Shown here: piece after piece, positions 41,908 through 54,767 of the stretch | How positions within the stretch are numbered: position 1 is the stretch's first letter | How the letters are laid out: every line of letters starts with the position of its first letter | Origin: Crossaster papposus | Taxonomy: Eukaryota; Echinodermata; Asteroidea; Velatida; Solasteridae | DNA length: 64,000 nucleotides | Reading direction: 5' to 3' | NCBI GenBank assembly: GCA_037893245.1 | Contig: JBAIAA010000315.1 | Coordinates: forward strand, 372,001-436,000 | Made by a program: the position numbers and the translations under genes | The notes under the pieces: model-generated | Seen by the model: the letters and a program-made list of their open reading frames with translations, nothing else | The model's database searches: none | What the model was told of the DNA's origin: nothing

Positions 41908-42592
41908 GTATTCCTGCACCAATACATCAGCTTGGCCAGAGACCAGACCAAGTGCCAGCGTTGGCGGCTTCTAGTCCTGAAGATGAAGATGTAAGTAACA
42001 AGACCAGGGATATTTTGAAGAGAGTTTATAAAACAACAGGCAGCTACGTACAGATGTTGCCTGACGTTGATAATGACCAGAAGCACATAGCTGGCATATA
42101 CACTAAAGTACAGTTAGAAACACGGGAAGGGGTAGCAGTTGTCACTGACCAGAAAAGAGAAACTGTAAACTCAACAGATCGAGTATGACAAAATATTCAG
42201 ATTAAGATCAAGAACTGGGAAACTTATCAAACGCCTCGTTTACTGTGGTATGGGAGGGGTCGGTAAATCAACCATTTTTGGCAAGATTGTATACGATTGG
42301 GCCGATGAAGTAAGCGAAATCCTGAACAGATTCAAGCTCGTCTTTCTTTTAAAGATGTGTGCCATGTTGCAGGAATCTAATCTTGTTGATTCCTCTTTCG
42401 ATCATCTTCTCGGCAAAGATTTGGGAATAGCAAATGATGAACTTGATAAATTCATCATGACTAACCCTAATGAGGTCTTGATTCTTTTGAATGGTTTCGA
42501 TAACATTAGGACCAAACCACTCGATGCGGCCTCATTCGGTTCTATCTTCAAAGCGCTCGATAGAAAATACAGCGAATGTCTCATATGTGTCA
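41908..42592 (+). pseudogene. NACHT NTPase exon, truncated with in-frame stop (segment 2)
   Basis: This duplicate of 6928-7614 starts in phase 1 after taaatag with I-P-A-P-I-H-Q-L-G-Q. Its first part is open for about 93 codons (D-I-L-K-R-V-Y-K-T-T-G-S-Y-V-Q-M), then hits TGA at 42186-42188 through the same extra base (GTATGAC) as the first copy. In the shifted frame the P-loop domain resumes: G-G-V-G-K-S-T near 42253, E-V-L-I-L-L-N-G-F-D-N-I, then R-K-Y-S-E-C-L-I-C-V. After this, homology switches abruptly to array intron (ttcttcgttagtttaactct), so the rest of NACHT is missing. The Asn changes in Walker B are shared with the first copy. Likely a relic. Confidence 0.75.
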
Positions 42593-45500
42593 TATATATT
42601 TTTCTTCGTTAGTTTAACTCTGCCTGAAAATCATTGGTTCCATATAAACTCTTATATTGTTCAAGTCAATTGCAGGGCTGCAATATTATATCTTCTGACT
42701 TAATGTCGTGCAAGACCAAACTCCACTTTAAACTTCAGTGTTAATCAATTTTACCGAAATGTCAAATACACTCGTGGACCCTGTCTTGTAAAACGGTTAT
42801 AGAATACATACAAACAAATGGTAATTACTTCACTGTCAACCGAAACATATTTACCGGAAAAAGTGTCTGAGGAGTGGCAAAACGATCTTCATTGTTTTAA
42901 ACGACTTTGTGCCACGTTGAAACCCCCGCAATGATATTGGTCATTTTAACAAAAATATTGCTCAAAATAACAAATATTTAGGTTAAAATTAACTAATATA
43001 TTGGTAGGACACATATCTACCAATCAATTAGTTATTTCCAACCAATCTGTTTTTATGGTGTAGTTGTAAATTGTGAAAGCAATTCTCTCTGCCAGGACAC
43101 GTTAGTTCGCTAAAATGCAAGATTTCCTTTGACGAAACTCCACTTTAAATTTAGTCTTACTTCATTTTACCGAAAACAAATGTAAGCCGAACCAAACAAA
43201 ATGTCATCCAGCAGTGGGTTTCTAAGTTTATGCTGTCATTCGAGAGGTTGATATTTTACAACGTATGCATGTGCGTGTATACGTAAGCATACGTATGCAT
43301 TTATTACCAACAAAAAAACACGTTCTCACTTTTCATCTTAAGCGCATGTGTGTGATTTCATGTGTTCAAAACCAAGTTTCGTTATTTTATAAATATACTG
43401 ATTAATGATGCCTTGTAGATTGGCTACCTTGTGGTTTAGCGCTATTGTTCGTCAGTATCGATTGCTTTCCATTTTGCCGCATACATACCTACGTAGTTCA
43501 TTAATCTTAGTCGGATTTGTTATAAAGAGTAAATTTTTCATGGTTTGGCCAGGGTTGGTTCAGATTAGACAACCTGTTCCATTATGGTCATCAAAAAGGA
43601 GTTAAATCACTTTGTTTATCACTCGTGAGAGTTCATTTTGCCAGTACCATATGACCGGAAAACGAACTCAATGTGCTTTTTCCGATATTGTGTTCCTTTT
43701 ACTCATGATAATATGTGACCCACTCCACAATAATGGGTATTATGTCACAAAATAGTGAAATTGAGTTATATGCATCAGGCCTTCATTTTAATAAATCTGA
43801 GGAGAGCTGTGCATCGCTCTCCTTAAATCAAAAGGTGAATTAAGGAGAGTGATTTTAAAATCGCTCTCCTTAAATCAAAACAATGAATTAAGGAGAGTGA
43901 TTTGCTCTCGCTAACAAAACGCAAGTTTAAAGGCCCCTGGACACTATCTGTAGTTACTCAAAATGACAACCAAAGGTGTCTATGCCTTTAATAAACACAT
44001 ACCTTTAACACAGCCTTTAATTAAGTGCGAATTAGTCTAGGCCCGTTATGTCCGAAATAAATGGAATAGGCGAACACGAAAGACTAGATGGCTTTCCTAT
44101 GCGGAAATTGTAGATGAATATAATGAATATATTCGGATTGTGGGGCACATTGTAGGCAAGAAAAACCGTTTGGTTTGTTTTGGTTGATGAGATGTTTAGG
44201 AGGGATGTTTCCCTGGTTTTGTTGGTATTCTCTGGGGTATATATGTACGGTTTGCGTACGTAAGATGGGTAGCGTGCAAAGCGGCGTGGCATGGTGGATG
44301 ATACCGTGTTGTGATTGGTCATCGTATTATCCAATGGGTGCTCGGATACGGTAGTGCGGAAAACAGAGCCTGGGTTGTGAACTCATGTTGTGGTTTTGGG
44401 CTAAAAGTGTGTTTGTTTTTTGTTTGAAAAAGCCATTATTTATATTTTCCTATTTTGGAAAATAGTTAAATGAGGTATGGGCTTTTAGAGAATTTTTTCT
44501 TCTATCTTTTGATAGTTGTTTAAGAAAAACCGTAACATCTAACCGTGTGCGGTGATGAATTTTTTTTTTTTTTTTTGTTTTTTTTTTTGCTTTTCTTAAA
44601 ATTGTAAGGAGCGCTTTTTTTTGCTCTCCTTAAAATTTTTAAGGAGCGCGGAGGAGCGCGAGCGCGATCGCGCTCCTTTAAAATGAAGGCCTGATGCATG
44701 GTTGGAAAGCCCACAGCGTAAGCTTCCAGTTGGTATATAATAGAGCTCCATAGCTACCCCCGTTCTGGAGATATGACATGTTTGCTTTTGATTACTTCCT
44801 TGGAGTTCAAATTACACAACTGAGAAAACAGGCTTTGAAAAAGTCGGTTTTGTTGTAGAACAACAGAACGATGAACACACAATGGGCGTGTTTTCCACTT
44901 TAATCGTCAAAATCAATCTTTCTTTGAATGAAACCTGAAAATATTGGGGTTAAAGATGTCATTAATGGCAAAAAATGTAAATCACATTTTGTTGAAATGT
45001 TTATCCTCTCAACGTTGAGTAGTCCATTACATAATAGTGCACAGCGCGACTTAATACCCTTTATTGCAGAGCCGGTCACATATGGGCTGACCCTCCCTCT
45101 CTGACTATATGAACCCTGTGATGAGCGTCCGTGTGTATGTATGAGCGTCCGGGGCCGAATTTGTGTCCCAGTTCGCCCCTGTTAAAGTCCTTGAGCGTAC
45201 ACTAAGATTAAATAGAATCCACCATCTAATCATGATCAATACTCGAATAGAGATAATTTTAGTGTCGTTGATTGCAAGTTGCCACCCATGTTTTGTTGTG
45301 TTCGTTCAGTCGTATTATTATTAAGGTAATAATTTGTCCACTCTTGTCAAATACGTTTTCCTACTATTCTTTTATTTAGTTTCCTATTCGCAGCATAACA
45401 TTTGTTTGGAGTGTATCAATGTAGTTGATATACTGAGATTGAAAATAACCACAGACTCAGTGAAAATGCTACCAACATCCAACGAGTGTCGCTGGGTCAA

Positions 45501-45732
45501 AATGATCGAGATTATCTTGATACGACTGTTTACACACAATGTCTCTGGGCGATTAGGGGTTTTCTATTTAGAATTATTCCCTCATCTGTTTTAATGAAGT
45601 ATCGGTTGAAGAAGTAAAATGAAGACAAAGTGTTCAATCCTAAGCCATTTTCTTGGTATTTCTGTTATATGTACACACAATTAAACTGTATCAATTAATG
45701 TTATTTATCACATCTATTTTGTTTTTTTACAG
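42593..45732. repeat. Array region of segment 2, proximal part, with TIR element
   Basis: Intron-type array sequence matching the blocks of segment 1 and of 46.4-47.6 kb, interrupted by a 918-bp terminal-inverted-repeat element (43776-44693). The block 42950-43070 is a short relative of the CCAAT element. No intact gene. Confidence 0.6.
43776..44693. mobile_element. Non-autonomous TIR element with ATGCAT duplication
   Basis: Ends are CAGGCCTTCATTTTAA at 43776 and its complement ending 44693, flanked by ATGCAT on both sides (43770-43775 and 44694-44699). The interior holds repeated ggagagcgat/atcgctctcc words near both ends and a T-rich stretch at 44560-44590. The inner block gacactatctgtagttactc may be a separate repeat. 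No transposase is encoded. A 6-bp duplication narrows the superfamily but does not identify it. Confidence 0.75.
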
Positions 45733-45753
45733 CCCCTATCCATGCAGCTATCG
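45733..45753 (+). CDS. Microexon, 21 nt, phase 1-1
   Basis: A proper acceptor (gtttttttacag) and donor (gtaagtg) bound CCCCTATCCATGCAGCTATCG. In phase 1 it reads x-P-I-H-A-A-I plus one base of a Gly codon. It belongs to the same cassette family as 14083 and 48333. Confidence 0.4.
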
Positions 45754-46364
45754 GTAAGTGTACTTTCGATCCTTTTTCCGATTTTTGTTCCTTTTACTCA
45801 CGATAATAATGGGCTGGCCCTTCCTCTCATAAATCACCCGATTGCAAGCGAAAGGAAGAAAGTGTAACTTGAAAAAGAAAAGAAGTTAACCTCCTGAGCC
45901 AGAAATATATATTTACAAAGAAAGGCAAGTCCAGTCAAATTTCCTTTAACAACAACAACACTTTTGGGTATTATTGTTTCCCCAAGCCTTGCTTCACTCA
46001 ATCTGTCTGTTTTCGTGATTTCATTACACGACGGAGTTTTGCGGGTTTGTTTGTTTTTTGTTTTTTATCTTTTTTTTGTTTTGTTTGGGGGGGGGGGGGA
46101 GGCGATTTTACAGGTTCAACTTCTTTTTACAATTATGTCATTGGAATAAGAAAAATCCAGAGGAAAGAAGGAAATATCCAGAAGAAAACGTTGAAACTTT
46201 GTACATGTAATACTAATATTAATTGAGACGTAAGATGAAGACAAAGTGTTGAATCCTGTGCCATTTTCTTGGTTCGTATTCCCGTAATACACAATATTAA
46301 ACCTTATCAATGAATGCTTTTCTAACATTTCTGTTTTGTTTCTTTACATGGCTCATCACGCAAG

Positions 46365-46373
46365 ATTAAAGAC
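46365..46373 (+). other. Variable microexon-like segment, 9 nt
   Basis: ATTAAAGAC between catcacgcaag and gtgagtgtaaattcg. From the upstream ATG it reads M-A-H-H-A-R-L-K plus two bases. Confidence 0.3.
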
Positions 46374-48332
46374 GTGAGTGTAAATTCGATTCGCCTTTAC
46401 TGTTTAACTTCAGAGTTCATATAAGTATATTTTACGGTTTTGCCATATCTGGTCGATATACTGTCATCAGTGTATATGCGATTCTTCTTCGTTAGTTTAA
46501 CTCTGCCTGAAAATCATTGGTTCCATAAAAAACTCTTACATTGTTAAAGTCAATTTACAGGGCTGCAATATTAATTATTTTGACTTAATGTCGTGCAAGA
46601 CCAAACCCCACTTTAAACTACAGTGTTAATAAATGTTACCGAAATGTCAAGTACACTCATGGATCCTGTCTTGTAAAACGATTATGGAATGCATTAAAAC
46701 GAATGGTAATTACTTCACTGTCAACCGAAACATATATTTACCGGAAAAATTGTCTGAAGAGTGGCAAAACAATCTTCATTGTTTTAAACGACTTTGTGCC
46801 ACGTTGCAACCCCCGCAATGATATTGGTCATTTTAACAAAAACATTGCTCAAAATAACATATATTTAGGTTAAAATTAACCAATATATTGGTAGGACACA
46901 TATCTACCAATCATTTAGTTATTTCCAACCATACTGTTTTTAGGGTGTAGTTGTAAATTGTGGAAACAATTCTCTCTGCCAGGAAACTTTAGTTCGCTGA
47001 AATGCAAGATTTCCTTTGACGAAACTTCACTTTAAATTAAGTCTTAATTCATTTTACCGAAAACAAATTTAAGCCGAACCAAACAAAATGTCATCAAGTA
47101 GTGGGTTTGTAAGTTTATGGTGTCATTAGAGAGGTTGATATTTTACAACGTATGCATGTGCGTGTATACGTAAGCATACGTATGCATTTATTACCAACAA
47201 AACACGTTCTCACTTTTCATCTTGAGCGCATGTGTGTGATTTCATGTGTTCAAAACCAAGTTTACCCTAAATGTTGACAACATTTTAAGACGATTGCCTT
47301 GCGATACCAACAATAGTATGAAATCAGTTTTGTTATTTTATAAATACACTGATTTAAGATGCCTTGTAGATTGGCTACCTTGTGGTTCAGCGCTATTGTT
47401 CGTCAGTATCGATCGCTTTCCATTTTGCCGCATACATACCTACGTAGTACATTAATCTTAGTCAGATTTGTTATAAATAGTCAATTTTTCATGGTTTGGC
47501 CAGGGTTGGTTAAGATTAGACAACCTGTTCCATTATGGTCATCAAAGAGGAGTTGAATCACTTTGTTTATCACTCGTGAGAGTTCATTATGCCGGTGTCA
47601 TATGAATATCAGGTTAAACCCTCTCACGTGACCGGTCACTCTTCTAATTATCTTCCCTTAGTCATGCGCAATACTATACCAATGAGTCCGGATTTTAGAA
47701 AGTCTGAAATCCATGCCAAAATAAAACCAGACGTCCAAAATTTGGTCAAATGTCCTCCAGGCGATTAGTGTATGCAAGTCGTATCAGTACTGTGCAAATC
47801 CCCTCAACTCCTACCACTATACCGTTTAGGAACGTAATGTTGTTCGAAAGTCCTAATGATAAGAACAGTCGAAGAACATCGGGCTTATCAAATCGGATAA
47901 TCTTATGTATTACGCGGATATGTACGTATACGTTTTTTATTTAATTTTGATCTCCCCAATATACATTGTAATACAGCGGGCCTACATAATATTTTCGTCT
48001 GCGTTGTTATTTATCGCTCATTCCCTTCTTATTGATTATTTTACTGAGGTTCAAAGCAACCACAGACTGAGTGAAAATGCTACCAACATCCAACGAATGT
48101 CGCTGGGTCAAAATGATCGAGATTATCTTTATATGACTGTTTACACACAATGCCTCTGGGCGAACTGTCTAGAATTATTCCCTCATCTGTTTTAATGAAG
48201 TATCAGTTGAAGACGCGAGACGAAGACAAATTGTTCAACCCTGTGCCATTTTCTTGATATTTCTTTTCTATATACACACAATTAAACTGTATCAAATAAT
48301 GTTTTTCTAACAACTCTTTTGTTTCTACACAG

Positions 48333-48356
48333 AGCTTATCACGCAAGGTGCGAACG
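48333..48356 (+). CDS. Microexon, 24 nt, phase 1-1
   Basis: Acceptor gtttctacacag and donor gtaagtgt bound a 24-nt exon reading x-L-I-T-Q-G-A-N plus one base in phase 1. Copies at 51554 and 54768 are identical. Confidence 0.4.
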
Positions 48357-49583
48357 GTAAGTGTACATTCGAGTCGCCTTCACTGTTTAACTTCAGAGAA
48401 GTATATTTTACGGTTTTGCCATATCTGGTCGATATACTGTCATCAGTGTATATGCGATTCTTCTTCGTTAGTTTAACTCTGCCTGAATATCATTGGTTCC
48501 ATATAAACTCTTACATTGTTAAAGTCAATCGCAGGGCTGCAATATTATTTCTTTTGACTTAATGTCGTGCAAGACCAAACTTCAAACTTTAAACTACAGG
48601 GTTAATAAATGTTACAGAAATGTCAAGTACACTCATCGATCCCGTCTTGCAAAAAAACGATTATAGAATGCATACAAACGAATTGTAATTATTTCACTGT
48701 CGACCTGCTTTAAAGTTTCAACCGAAACATTTTTATGCTGCACAAAAACCTAACATATTTACCGGGGAAAAGAGTCTGAAGAGTGGCAGAACGATTTTTA
48801 TTTTTGTTTAACGACTTTGTGCCATGCCATGTTTGAGTTCTTGTTGCATACAGATATTATTAAATATAGAACCAACTATGTAATACTATTATGATCAATA
48901 CACGATCAATGATTTTGCCAGGAAACCAGACTATAGCTGCCTTGTTTGTAACTAAAAACTAGTGTTTTTTCCTTCCTGTTTTTGATAGTTTGTTTTTACT
49001 CATAGAGGTTCAGCTACGTATGACTTACTTTCCATTACCTTCCATTGAAATTGAATAAGCTGAAAACGAACTCAATGTGATTTTTCCGACATTTTTTTCC
49101 TTTTACTCACGATAATAATGGGCTGGCCCTTCCTCTCATAAATCACCCGATTGCAAGCGAAAGGAAGAAAGTGTAACTTGAAAAAAGGAAAGAAGTTAAC
49201 CTCCCGAGCCAGAAATATATATTTACAAAGAAAAGCAAGTCCAGTCAAATTTCCTTTAACAACAACAACACTTCTGAGTATTACTGTTTCCCCAAACCTT
49301 GCTTCACTCAATCTGTCTGTTTTCGTGATTTCATTACACGACGGAGTTTTGCGGGTTTGTTTGTTTGTTTGTTGTGGTTTTTTTTTTTTTTGGGGGGGGG
49401 GGGCGATTTTACAGGTTCAACTTCTTTTTACAATTATGTCATTGGAATAAGAAAAATCCAGAGGAAAGAAGGAAATATCCAGAAGAAAACGTTGAAACTT
49501 TGTAATACTAATATTCATTGTTTTATCAATGAATGCTTTTCTAACATTTCTGTTTTGTTTCTTTACATGGCTCATCACGCAAG

Positions 49584-49592
49584 GTTAAAGAG
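49584..49592 (+). other. Variable microexon-like segment, 9 nt
   Basis: GTTAAAGAG between catcacgcaag and gtgagtgtaaattcg; the same segment recurs at 52798. Confidence 0.3.
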
Positions 49593-51553
49593 GTGAGTGT
49601 AAATTCGATTCGCCTTTACTGTTTAACTTCAGAGTTCATATAAGTATATTTTGCGGTTTTGCCATATCTGGTCGATATACTGTCATCAGTGTATAGGCGA
49701 TTCTTCTTCGTTAGTTTAACTCTGCCTGAAAATCATTGGCTCCATATAAACTCTTACATTGTTGAAGTCAATTGCAGGGCTGCAATGTTATATCTTTTGA
49801 CTTAATGTCGTGCAAGACCAAACTCCACTTTAAACTACAGTGTTAATCAATTTTACCGAAATGTCAAATACACTCATGGACCCTGTCTTGTAAAACGATT
49901 ATAGAATACATACAAACAAATGGTAATTACTTCACTGTCAACCGAAACATATTTACCGGAAAAAGTGTCTGAGGAGTGGCAAAACGATCTTTATTGTTTT
50001 AAACGACTTTGTGCCACGTTGCAACCCCCGCAATGATATTGGTCATTTTAACAAAAAATATTGGTCAAAATAACAAATATTTAGGTTAAAATTAACCAAT
50101 ATATTGGTAGGACACATATCCACCAATCAATTAGTTATTTCCAACCAATCTGTTTTTAGGGTGTAGTTGTAAATTGTGGAAGCAATTCTCTCTGCCAGGA
50201 AACGTTAGTTTGCTGAAATGCAAGATTTCCTTTGACGAAACTCCACTTTAAATTTAGTCTTACTTTATTTTACCGAAAACAAATTTAAGCCGAACCAAAC
50301 AAAATGTCATCAAGTAGTGGGTTTGTAAGTTTATGCTGTCATTAGAGAGGTTGATATTTTACAACGTATGCATGTGCGTGTATACGTAAGCATACTATCC
50401 GTTTACCAAAAAAAAAAAAACACGTTCTCACTTTTAATCTTAAGCGCATGTGTGTGATTTCATGTGTTCAAAACCAAGTTTACCCTAAATGTTGACAACA
50501 TTTTAAGACGATTGCCTTGCGATATCAACAATAGTATGAAATCAGTTTTGTTATTTTATAAATATACTGATTTATGATGCCTTGTAGATTGGCTACCTTG
50601 TGGTTTAGCTCTATTGTTCGTCAGTATCGATCGCTTTCCATTTTGCCGCATACATACCTACGTAGTTCATTAATCTTATAGTCGGATTTGCCATAAAGAG
50701 TCAATTGTTCATGGTTTGGCCAGGGTTGGTTCAGATTAGACAACCTGTTCCATTATGGTCATCAAAGAGGAGTTGAATCACTTTGTTTATCACTCGTGAG
50801 AGTTCATTATGCCGGTGTCATATGAATATCAGGTTAAACCCTCTCACGTGACCGGTCACTCTTCTAATTATCTTCACTTAGTCATGCGCATTACTATACA
50901 AAATGAGTCCGGATTTTATAAAGTCTGAAATTCATGCCAAAATAAAACCAGACGTCCAAAATTTGGTCAAATGTCCTCCAGGCGATTAGTGTATGCAAGT
51001 CGTATCAGTACTGTGCAAATCCCCTCAACTCCTACCACTATACCGTTTAGGAACGTAATGTTGTTCGAAAGTCCTAATGATGAGAACAGTCGAAGAACAT
51101 CGGGCTTATCAAATCGGATAATCTTATGTATTACGCGGATATGTACGTATACGTTTTTTATTTAATTTTGATCTCCCCAATATACATTGTAATACAGCGG
51201 GCCTACATAATATTTTCGTCTGCGTTGTTATTTATCGCTCATTCCCTTCTTATTGATTATTTTACTGAGGTTCAAAGCAACCACAGACTGAGTGAAAATG
51301 CTACCAACATCCAACGAATGTCGCTGGGTCAAAATGATCGAGATTATCTTTATATGACTGTTTACACACAATGCCTCTGGGCGAACTGTCTAGAATTATT
51401 CCCTCATCTGTTTTAATGAAGTATCAGTTGAAGACGCGAGACGAAGACAAATTGTTCAACCCTGTGCCATTTTCTTGATATTTCTTTTCTATATACACAC
51501 AATTAAACTGTATCAAATAATGTTTTTCTAACAACTCTTTTGTTTCTACACAG

Positions 51554-51577
51554 AGCTTATCACGCAAGGTGCGAACG
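51554..51577 (+). CDS. Microexon, 24 nt, phase 1-1
   Basis: Second copy of the L-I-T-Q-G-A-N microexon with intact acceptor cacag and donor gtaagtg, 3221 bp after the first. Confidence 0.4.
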
Positions 51578-52797
51578 GTAAGTGTACATTCGAGTCGCCT
51601 TCACTGTTTAACTTCAGAGAAGTATATTTTACGGTTTTGCCATATCTGGTCGATATACTGTCATCAGTGTATATGCGATTCTTCTTCGTTAGTTTAACTC
51701 TGCCTGAATATCATTGGTTCCATATAAACTCTTACATTGTTAAAGTCAATCGCAGGGCTGCAATATTATTTCTTTTGACTTAATGTCGTGCAAGACCAAA
51801 CTTCAAACTTTAAACTACAGGGTTAATAAATGTTACAGAAATGTCAAGTACACTCATCGATCCCGTCTTGCAAAAAAACGATTATAGAATGCATACAAAC
51901 GAATGGTAATTATTTCACTGTCGACCTGCTTTAAAGTTTCAACCGAAACATTTTTATGCTGCACAAAAACCTAACATATTTACCGGGGAAAAGAGTCTGA
52001 AGAGTGGCAGAACGATTTTTATTTTTGTTTAACGACTTTGTGCCATGCCATGTTTGAGTTCTTGTTGCATACAGATATTATTAAATATAGAACCAACTAT
52101 GTAATACTATTATGATCAATACACGATCAATGATTTTGTCAGGAAACCAGACTAGCTGCCTTGTTTGTAACTAAAAACTAGTGTTTTTTCCCTCCTGTTT
52201 TTGATAGTTTGTTTTTACTCATAGAGGTTCAGCTACGTATGACTTACTTTCCATTACCTTCCATTGAAATTGAATAAGCTGAAAACGAACTCAATGTGAT
52301 TTTTCCGATATTTTTTTCCTTTTACTCACGATAATAATGGGCTGGCCCTTCCTCTCATAAATCACCCGATTGCAAGCGAAAGGAAGAAAGTGTAACTTGA
52401 AAAAAGGAAAGAAGTTAACCTCCCGAGCCAGAAATATATATTTACAAAGAAAAGCAAGTCCAGTCAAATTTCCTTTAACAACAACAACACTTCTGAGTAT
52501 TACTGTTCCCCCAAACCTTGCTTCACTCAATCTGTCTGTTTTCGTGATTTCATTACACGACGGAGTTTTGCGGGTTTGTTTGTTTGTTTGTTTGTTTGGT
52601 TTTTTTTTTTGGGGGGGCGATTTTACAGGTTCAACTTCTTTTTACAATTATGTCATTGGAATAAGAAAAATCCAGAGGAAAGAAGGAAATATCCAGAAGA
52701 AAACGTTGAAACTTTGTAATACTAATATTCATTGTTTTATCAATGAATGCTTTTCTAACATTTCTGTTTTGTTTCTTTACATGGCTCATCACGCAAG

Positions 52798-52806
52798 GTT
52801 AAAGAG
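52798..52806 (+). other. Variable microexon-like segment, 9 nt
   Basis: GTTAAAGAG, identical to 49584-49592, in the third tandem unit. Confidence 0.3.
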
Positions 52807-54767
52807 GTGAGTGTAAATTCGATTCGCCTTTACTGTTTAACTTCAGAGTTCATATAAGTATATTTTGCGGTTTTGCCATATCTGGTCGATATACTGTCAT
52901 CAGTGTATAGGCGATTCTTCTTCGTTAGTTTAACTCTGCCTGAAAATCATTGGTTCCATAAAAAACTCTTACATTGTTGAAGTCAATTGCAGGGCTGCAA
53001 TGTTATATCTTTTGACTTAATGTCGTGCAAGACCAAACTCCACTTTAAACTACAGTGTTAATCAATTTTACCGAAATGTCAAATACACTCATGGACCCTG
53101 TCTTGTAAAACGATTATAGAATGCATACAAACAAATGGTAATTACTTCACTGTCAACCGAAACATATTTACCGGAAAAAGTGTCTGAGGAGTGGCAAAAC
53201 GATCTTTATTGTTTTAAACGACTTTGTGCCACGTTGCAACCCCCGCAATGATATTGGTCATTTTAACAAAAAATATTGGTCAAAATAACAAATATTTAGG
53301 TTAAAATTAACCAATATATTGGTAGGACACATATCCACCAATCAATTAGTTATTTCCAACCAATCTGTTTTTAGGGTGTAGTTGTAAATTGTGGAAGCAA
53401 TTCTCTCTGCCAGGAAACGTTAGTTTGCTGAAATGCAAGATTTCCTTTGACGAAACTCCACTTTAAATTTAGTCTTACTTTATTTTACCGAAAACAAATT
53501 TAAGCCGAACCAAACAAAATGTCATCAAGTAGTGGGTTTGTAAGTTTATGCTGTCATTAGAGAGGTTGATATTTTACAACGTATGCATGTGCGTGTATAC
53601 GTAAGCATACTATCCGTTTACCAACAACAAAAAAACACGTTCTCACTTTTAATCTTAAGCGCATGTGTGTGATTTCATGTGTTCAAAACCAAGTTTACCC
53701 TAAATGTTGACAACATTTTAAGACGATTGCCTTGCGATACCAACAATAGTATGAAATCAGTTTTGTTATTTTATAAATATACTGATTTATGATGCCTTGT
53801 AGATTGGCTACCTTGTGGTTTAGCGCTATTGTTCGTCAGTATCGATCGCTTTCCATTTTGCCGCATACATACCTACGTAGTACATTAATCTTATAGTCGG
53901 ATTTGCCATAAAGAGTCAATTTTTCATGGTTTGGCCAGGGTTGGTTCAGATTAAACAACCTGTTCCATTATGGTCATCAAAGAGGAGTTGAATCACTTTG
54001 TTTATCACTCGTGAGAGTTCATTATGCCGGTGACATATAAATATCGGGTTAAACCCTCCCACGTGACCGGTCAATATCCTAATTATCTTCACTTAGCCAT
54101 GCGCAATACTATACAAATGAGTCCGGATTTTATAAAGTCTGAAATTCATGCCAAAATAAAACCAGACGTCCAAAATTTGGTCAAATGTCCTCCAGGCGAT
54201 TAGTGTATGCAAGTCGTATCAGTACTGTGCAATTCCCCTCAACTCCTACCACTGTACCGTTTAGGAACGTAATGTTGTTCGAAAGTCCTAATGATGAGAA
54301 CAGTCGAAGAACATCGGGCTTATCAAATCGGATAATCTTATGTATTACGCGGATATGTACGTATACGTTTTTTATTTAATTTTGATCTCCCCAATATACA
54401 TTTTAATACAGTGGGCCTACATAATATTTTCGTCTGCGTTGTTATTTATCGCTCATTCCCTTCTTATTTATTATTTTACTGAGGTTCAAAGCAACCACAG
54501 ACTGAGTGAAAATGCTACCAACATCCAACGAATGTCGCTGGGTCAAAATGATCGAGATTATCTTTATATGACTGTTTACACACAATGCCTCTGGGCGAAC
54601 TGTCTAGAATTATTCCCTCATCTGTTTTAATGAAGTATCAGTTGAAGACGCGAGACGAAGACAAATTGTTCAACCCTGTGCCATTTTCTTGATATTTCTT
54701 TTCTATATACACACAATTAAACTGTATCAAATAATGTTTTTCGAACAACTCTTTTGTTTCTACACAG

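Noticed and set aside
47750-54379. Conserved frames starting M-S-S-R-R-L-V-Y-A-S in four array copies, and V-Q-S-N-H-R-L-S-E-N frames
   Set aside because: Conservation is at DNA level through tandem duplication; frames are short, begin and end arbitrarily, and show no coding-type substitution pattern by eye.
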